A stretch of DNA of 12,583 nucleotides from CAZHOV01 sp964534315 (GTDB lineage Bacteria; Bacteroidota; Bacteroidia; Chitinophagales; Saprospiraceae). How positions within the stretch are numbered: the first letter of the stretch is position 1; the number at the start of each line of letters is the position of its first letter. Made by a program: the position numbers and the translations under genes. The DNA is taken from the NCBI GenBank assembly GCA_964534315.1, contig CAZHOV010000166.1, positions 1-12,583 on the forward strand, given 5' to 3'. The notes beneath the pieces are model-generated. The model saw only the letters and a list, made by a program, of their open reading frames with translations. It did no database searches and was not told where the DNA came from. Shown here in pieces: positions 6,420-12,583 of this stretch.

Positions 6420-7508
6420 ATGGAATCAAACCAAACGATCTTACGCCCTCATGCAGAAGAGGCATATGCACATGAATTGAAAGCCCTTGAGGCAATAGAT
6501 GACCACCCCAAACCTCCAAACTGGAAGCTTTCTCCCTGGGCAGTTTCCAAGTATATTCTGGGCGGAAAGCTTGATGACGGAACCGAAATAGAACCAAAGT
6601 ATTTTGGCAATCAACGGCTCATTGAAGTTGCCATAGCCACCCTCGCTACCGATCGCGCCCTCTTACTTATTGGCGTACCCGGAACAGCTAAGACCTGGGT
6701 CTCGGAGCATTTAAGTGCGGCTATCTCCGGCAATTCCACCCTGCTGGTACAAGGTACTGCCGGACTAAGCGAAGACGCCCTGCGCTATGGCTGGAACTAC
6801 GCCCGGCTTATCGCCGAAGGTCCCTCCGAAAAAGCTATGGTGCCCAGCCCGGTCATGGCAGCTATGGCCAGCGGAAAGATCGTCCGGGTAGAAGAACTCA
6901 CCCGGGCTCCCTCCGATGTACAAGATGCTCTGATTACCATCCTCTCAGAAAAAACACTTCCGATACCCGAACTCAATAAAGAAATACAAGCTAAAAAAGG
7001 ATTCAATATCATTGCTACCGCTAACAACCGTGACAAAGGTGTTAACGAACTCTCCAGCGCCCTGAGGCGACGATTCAATACCGTGGTCATGCCCCTACCC
7101 GCTTCTATCAACGAAGAAATAAAGATTGTAAAGACCAGAGTGGAAAAACTCGGTCAAGCCCTGGAGATTCCAGCCGCCGAACCTCCGATCGAAGAAATTA
7201 AACGACTCGTAACCATCTTCAGAGAGCTCCGCAACGGAAAAACCGAAGACGGCCGCACCAAACTGAAGTCACCCACTAGTACGTTAAGTACCGCCGAAGC
7301 TGTTTCCGTCATCAATAGCGGTCAATCGCTCGCCGCCCACTTCGGCAATGGCACCCTCTCCGCCCAAGACCTGGCTGCTGGAATTACCGGCACTATCATC
7401 AAAGACCCCGGACAAGACACCAAAGTATGGCTAGAATACCTCGAAACCGTCGTGAAAGAAAGAGAAAACTGGAAAGACCTCTATAAAGCTTGTAAAAAAC
7501 TGATTTAG
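6420..7508 (+). CDS. MoxR-type AAA+ ATPase
   Basis: This 362-residue AAA+ ATPase of the MoxR class is expected to be a hexameric ATP-driven remodelling chaperone in the cytosol, usually working with a VWA-domain partner. Motifs: Walker A GVPGTAKT (85-92), Walker B region KIVRVEEL (153-160), TRAPSDVQDALITILSEK (161-178), sensor 1 IIATANNRD (197-205), arginine finger region LRRRF (215-219), and a sensor-2/lid region STLSTAEAV (287-295). The Walker B acidic pair is E-E (158-159) rather than the usual D-E. Residues 30-65 form a non-AAA N-terminal extension. The gene lies 57 bp after DUF5691 and 78 bp before DUF5682, all on the plus strand, so one operon is likely. No VWA gene is adjacent. Confidence 0.92.
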   Translation: MESNQTILRPHAEEAYAHELKALEAIDDHPKPPNWKLSPWAVSKYILGGKLDDGTEIEPKYFGNQRLIEVAIATLATDRALLLIGVPGTAKTWVSEHLSAAISGNSTLLVQGTAGLSEDALRYGWNYARLIAEGPSEKAMVPSPVMAAMASGKIVRVEELTRAPSDVQDALITILSEKTLPIPELNKEIQAKKGFNIIATANNRDKGVNELSSALRRRFNTVVMPLPASINEEIKIVKTRVEKLGQALEIPAAEPPIEEIKRLVTIFRELRNGKTEDGRTKLKSPTSTLSTAEAVSVINSGQSLAAHFGNGTLSAQDLAAGITGTIIKDPGQDTKVWLEYLETVVKERENWKDLYKACKKLI

Positions 7509-7586
7509 GATTGATAGCATGAAGTTCCAATCACGCCATCCTAAATTCCTGTTTTCCAAAATTCAAAATTTCCTAAATTCCCGTCA

Positions 7587-9824
7587 ATGTTTGTTTACGG
7601 AATAAGACATCACGGCCCGGGTTCTGCTTTTACCCTGGTAAAAGCGCTGGAAGCACAACGGCCCGACATCATTTTGATCGAAGGGCCGCCGGAAGGCGAT
7701 AATATTATCGAAATAGCCGGCGATAAGGCCATGAAGCCCCCCGTAGCCCTGGTGGTCTACAACCCAAAGAATATGGAGCAGGCCTCCTACTTCCCTTTCA
7801 CCGTTTTTTCGCCAGAATGGCAGGCGATTCAGTGGGGATTGAAACATGAAATTCCTATTCGTTTTATTGACTTACCTACGGCCATCGAATTTAACCTATC
7901 CGAAGAAGACCCCCAACTGCGCCTTCCAACTGAAACACCAACTCAAAAAAGCGTTAATGAACAATTACAAAAAGACCCGCTCGGTTATATGGCCCGCCTT
8001 GCTGGATACAAGGATCATGAACGCTGGTGGGAGGCCATGTTCGAGCAGTGGGAAAACCCTTTAGAAACCTTTCCCGTAATTACCGAAATGATGGGTACGA
8101 TCAGAAAAGAAATTCAGGAACAAAATCCTGAAAACCTGAGAAGAGAAGCATACATGCGGAAGTCGATCCGCAAAGCTCAAAAAGATAATTTTCAGAATAT
8201 CGCTATTGTCTGCGGCGCCTGGCATGCCCCTGCGTTGGAGAATATCAAGCAATATCCTTCCAGATCTGATAATGCCATCCTAAAAGGCTTAAAAAAAGTA
8301 AAAGTTAACGCTACCTGGATACCCTGGTCTTATGAAAAGATCGCTAAATCTAGCGGCTACGGAGCAGGAGTCATCTCCCCGGCCTGGTACGAATTGGTGT
8401 TCCAAAACCGCAACGATATTGCCATCCGCTGGATGTCGAAAGCAGCCCAACTGTTCAGAAAGGAAAAAATGGACGTCTCACCGAGCCACTCTGTGGAAGG
8501 AGCTCGGCTGGCCAACACACTGGCTGCTATACGCAACCTGCCGGTAACCGGATTACCCGAACTCAGAGAAGCAGCCCTGGCCGTGCTTTGTGAAGGTGAA
8601 GAGGAAAAGATGAACATCATTGAAGAGCGGCTAATTATCGGAAATAAAATCGGAAAAGTACCGCCAAATATCAACCTCATCCCCATCCAGCAAGATCTGG
8701 AAAAAACGATCCGTTCTGCCCGGCTCAAAAAAGAATGGCAATCTTCCGAACCGATATCCAAAGAACTGGATCTCCGAAAAGAGTCCAACCTCAAAGCCAG
8801 TCACCTTTTACATCGGTTACAACTCATCAATATCCCTTGGGGAAGCCCCAGGAAAGGTTCTCAGTATCAGACAGGCTCCTTTAAAGAGCATTGGAGACTA
8901 AAATGGAATCCCGGCTTCTCCCTGCGTATCATCGAAGCCGGCATATGGGGAAATACGATCTACGATGCTGCTTCCAAAAGACTGTTTGCCCTCGCGCAAA
9001 GAGCCGAAACACTCCCTGAACTCACCGATTTTGTAGATGCAGCCCTCAAAGCCGACCTCAAAGAGTCGGTTGAGTACCTGGTCATACAGCTCGAAGAACT
9101 GACCGCCCGGACTAAAGATGTTTTTCACCTGATGGATACCCTCCCCCATCTTATTCAAGCCATAAGATACGGTAGCACCCGCAAGTTAGATGCTGAAAAT
9201 CTTTCCCAACTGATCCACCACATTATTCCCAGAATTACCGTCGGATTGGTCGGAGCCTGCACCCAAATGGATGACGATTCCAGTAAAGAAATCTTCGAAA
9301 AGATCCTCGTCACCAACCACTTCATCAATATCTTTAACCATACCCCTTATTTCGAACAATGGGAAGAAAGCCTCCTCAAACTCATCAATCATACACACCT
9401 CAACAACCGGCTCAAAGGAGGTGCTACCCGCTTGCTTTTTGACCGAAAGGCGCTTACCCTCCCTCAAACAATTGATTTTATGACCTATGAGTTATCCTCT
9501 ATTACAGACGCAGATAAGGGCGCGGGGTGGCTGGAAGGCTTCCTGCACGATAGCGGATTGCTGCTCATCCACCACACCGAACTCTGGAAAATAATCGACC
9601 AATGGATTACCACAATACCTATGGATACCTTCACAGATATTCTTCCCATCTTGAGAAGAACTTTTGCCGGATTCCCCGAAGCAGAGCGCAAACAACTCAT
9701 GACCATGGCCAAAAAAAAAGCTGACGGAAAAAAAGAAAAAAAAGAGGGCTCCTCCCATTTCTTTGACGAGGGAAGAGCCCAGGTAGTACTTCCTACTATT
9801 CGATTGTTGCTAAAGAGCCCCTAA
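7587..9824 (+). CDS. DUF5682 family protein (TraB/PrgY/EreA-like fold) of the MoxR module
   Basis: This 745-residue protein has DUF5682 hallmarks: the N-terminal GIRHHGPGSA (5-14), IEGPPEGD (31-38), RREAYMRKSIRKA (185-197) and VCGAWHAPAL (208-217). The conserved His and Glu residues of this first third recall the TraB/PrgY/ChaN/EreA superfamily, whose better-known members are metal-dependent hydrolases or are implicated in peptide-signal shutdown. A hydrolytic role is an inference. The rest is helical. Near the C-terminus is a lysine-rich stretch (about 710-725, AKKKADGKKEKKEG) before the DEGRAQVVLPTIRLLL ending. No signal peptide. It closes the DUF5691-MoxR-DUF5682 block; where a VWA gene would normally follow, the convergent M56 gene lies 60 bp away. 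The DNA for the lysine-rich stretch also holds an antisense terminator. Confidence 0.87.
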   Translation: MFVYGIRHHGPGSAFTLVKALEAQRPDIILIEGPPEGDNIIEIAGDKAMKPPVALVVYNPKNMEQASYFPFTVFSPEWQAIQWGLKHEIPIRFIDLPTAIEFNLSEEDPQLRLPTETPTQKSVNEQLQKDPLGYMARLAGYKDHERWWEAMFEQWENPLETFPVITEMMGTIRKEIQEQNPENLRREAYMRKSIRKAQKDNFQNIAIVCGAWHAPALENIKQYPSRSDNAILKGLKKVKVNATWIPWSYEKIAKSSGYGAGVISPAWYELVFQNRNDIAIRWMSKAAQLFRKEKMDVSPSHSVEGARLANTLAAIRNLPVTGLPELREAALAVLCEGEEEKMNIIEERLIIGNKIGKVPPNINLIPIQQDLEKTIRSARLKKEWQSSEPISKELDLRKESNLKASHLLHRLQLINIPWGSPRKGSQYQTGSFKEHWRLKWNPGFSLRIIEAGIWGNTIYDAASKRLFALAQRAETLPELTDFVDAALKADLKESVEYLVIQLEELTARTKDVFHLMDTLPHLIQAIRYGSTRKLDAENLSQLIHHIIPRITVGLVGACTQMDDDSSKEIFEKILVTNHFINIFNHTPYFEQWEESLLKLINHTHLNNRLKGGATRLLFDRKALTLPQTIDFMTYELSSITDADKGAGWLEGFLHDSGLLLIHHTELWKIIDQWITTIPMDTFTDILPILRRTFAGFPEAERKQLMTMAKKKADGKKEKKEGSSHFFDEGRAQVVLPTIRLLLKSP
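9728..9780 (-). terminator. Intrinsic terminator of the blaI-M56 operon, antisense inside the DUF5682 gene
   Basis: GGGCTCCTCCC (9746-9756) pairs with GGGAAGAGCCC (9770-9780) over 11 positions with a single C-A mismatch and a 13-base loop. On the minus strand the hairpin is followed by CTCTTTTTTTCTTTTTTT. This is a textbook rho-independent terminator for transcripts coming from the M56 gene, whose stop is 105 bp upstream. On the plus strand no T run follows, so DUF5682 transcription should not stop here. Confidence 0.8.
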
Positions 9825-9836
9825 CTATTAACTACT

Positions 9837-9899
9837 CATTGCACATTGCACATTCCTCATTACACATTGCACATTCCTCATTCCTCATTCCTCATTCCC
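9837..9899. repeat. Nine tandem CATTNNN heptamers between convergent genes
   Basis: From 9837 the sequence reads as CATT followed by GCA, GCA, CCT, ACA, GCA, CCT, CCT, CCT, CCC in unbroken seven-base register. It fills most of the gap between DUF5682 and the M56 gene and runs into the M56 coding end: the stop codon (9885-9887) and the last residues (GNEE) lie in it. It is a short tandem repeat prone to slippage. Confidence 0.85.
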
Positions 9900-11867
9900 C
9901 CGCTCTTCCAACATCCGCTTATGTTTTAATTCTTGAAGCTTCATATAGAGTTCCGCATGTTTGATTTGGAATTCGCTACCAAGCATTTCATATTTAAACT
10001 CGAGCTCACGTATTTGTTCTTCCAACTCCAACCCTTTCAATTCGAGCTTATTGGCTTCGATTTCCCGTTGGCTTTCCAGTGTAATAGCCTGGTTTTCTAG
10101 CTGCTGCATTTGTTGCTCTAATTCAAGCAGTTGCTTTTCCATCATGATCTCTTCTTCCTGCAATAGACGCTCCTGATCTTCTACTTTCTTCCAATGAGCA
10201 TCGATTTTTGCCTGAACCTCCTTATTTAGACCTTCCTCTTCGCCAGCTTTTACAGCTTCCAACTCCAGTTCCCGTACTTGTTTCTCCAGTTCAAGCATAG
10301 CTACTTTCGTGTTCGTTTTTTTCATCCTGAACTGATTTCGCGCCTCTTCCTGCTCTAATCTAAGCTGTCTTTCTTTTCGCTCCAATTCCAATAACGCCGG
10401 ACGCTGTTCATTCTCTTTTCTTTTCATTTCCTGCTCCATCATCAGCTTCTGTTTCTGCAGAATTTTCTTTTCCTTCTGTATTTCCATTTTCTTACGTTCC
10501 ATATCGATCCGCATCTTTTCCATTTCCATTCGGAGCTTTTCCTCTTCGTCGGGAAGACTGTCTGGTGAAACGCCTTTCGATATAAAATTTGGCGCAAGAG
10601 CAACTTCTGGCTCCACTACCTCAGAGGGTACTTCAGGAAATTCATTTTCCGGTTCGGGCGTTTCTACCGGCATGGGAGGTTCTGCTTGCGGAGGAGTTGG
10701 AGGAGTAACTGGTTCTTCAGGTGCTTCCGCCTCAGGGGGTGAAGCCGGCTCTTCCGCGGGTTCAGGTACCGGATTAGACTGTTCTTGGGAAGACACTCTA
10801 ATGGCCATGGAACAAACGACCAATCCGATGATGAGGAAACTCCAAAACATTTTAAACGGCAGTTTCCTGGTTGGTTCTCCTTTTGCAATCCGCTGAATAC
10901 GACCTAAAACGCCCTTTTTGTGATTTGCAAACCCCAAAGATAACCGAACGCTGTTGTACCGCCATTCTTCAAGGCGAGCTAGTGTCTTTGCCAGCCCTAC
11001 TTCATCTCCCGTAATATTGATCGCTACATCATCACAGCAATATTCCCGCTCCGTACGGATCATAGAAGACAACCACCAAACAGCAGGATTGAAAAACAAA
11101 AGGGTTTCAATAAAGGATTGCAATACATTTACCAGATAATCTAACCGGCTTACATGAGCCAATTCGTGGGCTAAAATACTCTCTACCTCTCTTGGACTTA
11201 ATTGGTTAACCAACCCTACCGGTATGATGATCAGTGGCTTTAAAAACCCAATAACCATAGGACTGCCAACCCTTCTGGACTGCATTAAGCCCGGCAGCTT
11301 CTTAAGCTCCATTTTTGCTGCCAACTGATGAAAGGAGGTCATCCAAAGGGAATGCTTCAACCTCTTTGATGTTTTTTTCAAGTGCTGAAGGTAAACAAAC
11401 TCTCCTAGCAACCGCATGGTTAATAATAAAACTCCAATTAGCCATAATAGAACGATCACAGGCAAATTAGAAGCAAAAAAGTCATACAAAAAGCCCGCGG
11501 ATTGACTGGTAACCATCACGCTATTCGAAACCTCTGGGTCGCTGTTTACGGGTACCAGCGGACTGATGACCTCTGCGGCTTGCTCCTGACCAAAATAGGG
11601 GGAAAAGAATACCTCATCAGAAAGGGCAACAGTAGAAGAAAAGTCCAAATGGACATAGAAGGTAATGCCAATAGCCCCGACAAGCACAACCAACGCAGAT
11701 AAGGAGAGATTGTATCTTGATCGTGCGTTGAGTTTCTTCAGCATTACGAGAAAAAGGGTAAGTACAACAGCAATCAGAAGTCCTTGCCATAAGGAATGAA
11801 GAATGGTCCAACCGATCGCTTCAATAATTTCCGGACTAAAATAAGATAAGATGCTATTCATGTTCAT
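9885..11867 (-). CDS. M56 family (BlaR1/MecR1-like) membrane metallopeptidase with a coiled-coil C-terminal domain
   Basis: This 660-residue protein combines membrane helices at about 18-43, 53-72 and 130-155 with a zinc peptidase domain carrying HELAH (234-238) and the downstream RTEREYCCDD (271-280), whose Glu supplies the third ligand. A further helix lies at about 341-357. In BlaR1 this domain is activated by an outside signal and leads to loss of the BlaI repressor. Here the penicillin-binding sensor is absent. Residues 362-426 are a Pro/Glu-rich linker, and about 440-657 form a long coiled coil rich in Glu, Lys, Met, Leu and Gln. By BlaR1 topology this tail lies in the periplasm. The start at 11867 overlaps the repressor gene by 14 bp; a second ATG two codons later is possible. 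The ligand is unknown and need not be a beta-lactam. Confidence 0.93.
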   Translation of the reverse strand: MNMNSILSYFSPEIIEAIGWTILHSLWQGLLIAVVLTLFLVMLKKLNARSRYNLSLSALVVLVGAIGITFYVHLDFSSTVALSDEVFFSPYFGQEQAAEVISPLVPVNSDPEVSNSVMVTSQSAGFLYDFFASNLPVIVLLWLIGVLLLTMRLLGEFVYLQHLKKTSKRLKHSLWMTSFHQLAAKMELKKLPGLMQSRRVGSPMVIGFLKPLIIIPVGLVNQLSPREVESILAHELAHVSRLDYLVNVLQSFIETLLFFNPAVWWLSSMIRTEREYCCDDVAINITGDEVGLAKTLARLEEWRYNSVRLSLGFANHKKGVLGRIQRIAKGEPTRKLPFKMFWSFLIIGLVVCSMAIRVSSQEQSNPVPEPAEEPASPPEAEAPEEPVTPPTPPQAEPPMPVETPEPENEFPEVPSEVVEPEVALAPNFISKGVSPDSLPDEEEKLRMEMEKMRIDMERKKMEIQKEKKILQKQKLMMEQEMKRKENEQRPALLELERKERQLRLEQEEARNQFRMKKTNTKVAMLELEKQVRELELEAVKAGEEEGLNKEVQAKIDAHWKKVEDQERLLQEEEIMMEKQLLELEQQMQQLENQAITLESQREIEANKLELKGLELEEQIRELEFKYEMLGSEFQIKHAELYMKLQELKHKRMLEERGNEE

Positions 11868-12243
11868 GTTGATTATTTTCTAAATCTTGAATAATTTTTT
11901 TAATGGCTTCTAAATCTTGTTTACTGGTTTTCTTATGGCCTAAAGCTTGCACCACAAGTTTCAGAGGAGATCCTTGAAAAACGGCGTCTACCATTTTTTC
12001 AACCATGCTTTCCTGAATTTCGGATTGGCTGATCAATGGCTCGTACAAATGGGTTCGCTGAGAAGTATCTCGCTTTAGTAAGCCCTTCTTAGAGACCATC
12101 ACCTGCATCTGCTTTAAGGTAGTGGTATAAACCACTTCCCGCTGCTTGCTCAATTCTTCATTGACAAACCGAACGCTTTGCAGCCCATGCTCCCAAAGGA
12201 CTTTTAAAACCTCTAACTCAGCTTCTGTTACTTTCTTTTTCAT
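11854..12243 (-). CDS. BlaI/MecI/CopY-family transcriptional repressor
   Basis: This 129-residue protein has the winged-helix N-terminus of the family: VTEAELEVLKVLWEHG (5-20), the recognition helix region VVYTTTLKQMQVMVSKKGLL (38-56), the wing RTHLYEPLIS (63-72), and a helical dimerisation part with AVFQGSPLKLVVQAL (87-101). Members bind palindromic operators as dimers and are removed by cleavage after the partner M56 peptidase is activated. It is the first gene of a two-gene operon and overlaps the M56 gene by 14 bp. Two operator-like palindromes upstream suggest autoregulation. The natural target genes beyond this operon are unknown. The gene symbol is left empty because a beta-lactamase link is not shown. 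Confidence 0.94.
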   Translation of the reverse strand: MKKKVTEAELEVLKVLWEHGLQSVRFVNEELSKQREVVYTTTLKQMQVMVSKKGLLKRDTSQRTHLYEPLISQSEIQESMVEKMVDAVFQGSPLKLVVQALGHKKTSKQDLEAIKKIIQDLENNQHEHE

Positions 12244-12258
12244 AGATACTGTTTTAAA

Positions 12259-12276
12259 GTACGATAACTATCATAC
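12259..12276. promoter_or_regulatory. BlaI-type operator O1 (near-palindrome)
   Basis: GTACGATAACTATCATAC is an 18-base near-palindrome nearly identical to the perfect palindrome O2. It begins 16 bp upstream of the repressor ATG and would cover the transcription start of the candidate promoter. BlaI/MecI operators have a similar TAC...GTA dyad. Confidence 0.8.
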
Positions 12277-12278
12277 GA

Positions 12279-12309
12279 CAAATGTGCAACAAATAATTCA
12301 AACATGCAA
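12279..12309 (-). promoter_or_regulatory. Candidate promoter of the blaI-M56 operon
   Basis: On the minus strand a TTG (12307-12309) is followed after 20 bases by CACATTTG (12279-12286), one mismatch from the Bacteroidota -7 pattern TAnnTTTG. It lies between the two operator palindromes, where repressor binding would block RNA polymerase. The match is modest. Confidence 0.45.
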
Positions 12310-12316
12310 GTGTTTC

Positions 12317-12334
12317 GTACGATAATTATCGTAC
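12317..12334. promoter_or_regulatory. BlaI-type operator O2 (perfect palindrome)
   Basis: GTACGATAATTATCGTAC is a perfect 18-base palindrome, centred 58 bp from O1 (about five and a half helical turns). It sits just upstream of the candidate -33 element. Confidence 0.85.
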
Positions 12335-12349
12335 TTCTTTTTGTTAAAA

Positions 12350-12370
12350 CTGTTTTAATCATTAAAACAG
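12350..12370. repeat. Perfect 10-bp inverted repeat with one-base centre
   Basis: CTGTTTTAAT (12350-12359) and ATTAAAACAG (12361-12370) are perfect complements around a single C. On the minus strand it is followed by TTTTAAC, so it may act as a weak terminator for transcripts entering from the right. A regulatory dyad is the alternative; its sequence differs from the BlaI-type operators. Confidence 0.5.
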
Positions 12371-12410
12371 GTGAATATCTTTAGATATGACAGGTATTGA
12401 GACACCAATT

Positions 12411-12583
12411 AGCTCAAAATAGATTCGGAGAAGATATCATTGTTTTCCAAGTAAGCGCATAGCGATTACAACCCCTGTAGCCTCAAAACAGATTCGGAAA
12501 AGAGGCCATTGTTTTCCAAGTAAGCGCGTAGCAATTACAACCCCTGTAGCCTCAAAACAGATTCGGGAAAGAGGCCATTGTTT
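12411..12583. repeat. 69-bp tandem repeat, about 2.5 copies, running off the right edge
   Basis: The marker AGATTCGG recurs at 12421, 12490 and 12559, an exact 69-base period. The unit contains CATTGTTTTCCAAGTAAGCG and TTACAACCCCTGTAGCCTC. The two inner copies are nearly identical; the outermost is more diverged (ATAGATTCGGAGAAGATATC), as is common at an array edge. The period is 23 codons, and one frame is open on each strand through the inner copies. On the minus strand the frame ends in TGA at 12437-12439; on the plus strand it begins after a TAG at 12420-12422. No start codon context is visible, so it may be non-coding or the end of a repeat protein. Confidence 0.85.

Noticed and set aside
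6797..7111. 104-codon minus-strand frame within the MoxR gene
   Set aside because: It mirrors the conserved AAA+ core; no independent evidence for a gene.
7539..7581. Direct repeat TCCTAAATTCC twice, 32 bases apart, before the DUF5682 start
   Set aside because: Short, AT-rich and single pair; may be chance, with no structural role visible.
8357..8794. 145-codon minus-strand frame within the DUF5682 gene
   Set aside because: Shadow frame with Ser/Arg-rich composition expected from the opposite strand; no recognisable domain.
10664..10896. Reading frame antisense to the Pro/Glu-rich linker, Gly/Ser/Ala-rich on the plus strand
   Set aside because: Its composition is the mirror of proline and glutamate codons; a shadow of the M56 gene.
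12411..12583. CRISPR array
   Set aside because: The full 69-base unit repeats with no unique spacers, and no cas gene is near.

Overview
The window looks like Bacteroidota chromosome, possibly a Saprospiria-like lineage; the class is only an impression. The evidence is the protein families (a DUF6090 membrane protein, a BlaI/M56 pair with an unusual sensor, a DUF5691/MoxR/DUF5682 block), the lack of Shine-Dalgarno-like leaders, and short low-complexity intergenic repeats. No rRNA, tRNA or CRISPR array is visible.

Left part (1-2373), AT-rich and accessory-looking. The 5' end of a tyrosine recombinase gene runs off the left edge on the minus strand. It is followed by a 10-bp-arm dyad and then by two compact units, all on the minus strand: a DUF6090 protein fused to a glycogen-binding (CBM48/AMPK-beta-type) domain, and a DUF433/DUF5615 antitoxin-toxin pair. 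Each unit ends in a foldable element with AAC...GTT outer ends and complementary inner boxes (202-265 and 1335-1449). This resembles an integron-type gene-attC-gene-attC array and is the most interesting hypothesis here.

Middle left (2374-4098): two tandem MscS-type mechanosensitive channel genes on the minus strand, about 78 % identical by hand count. The upstream copy is intact. The downstream copy has one extra base in a G run and is frameshifted after codon 208. A strong intrinsic terminator separates them.

Centre (4354-9824), plus strand: recX overlaps a DUF5691 gene by four bases, followed by a MoxR-type AAA+ ATPase and a DUF5682 (TraB/EreA-like) protein. DUF5691, MoxR and DUF5682 form a recurrent but functionally uncharacterised bacterial module that usually also has VWA-domain and SWIM-domain genes. 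Neither is present here, and recX sits at its head instead.

Right part (9837-12583): a BlaI-type repressor and an M56 (BlaR1-like) membrane metallopeptidase on the minus strand, convergent with the MoxR block. The M56 protein has no penicillin-binding sensor; it carries a Pro/Glu-rich linker and a coiled coil of about 215 residues. Two BlaI-type operators flank a candidate promoter upstream. The likely terminator of this operon lies antisense inside the 3' end of the DUF5682 gene. A nine-copy CATTNNN heptamer tract separates the convergent genes. The window ends in a 69-bp tandem repeat that runs off the right edge.
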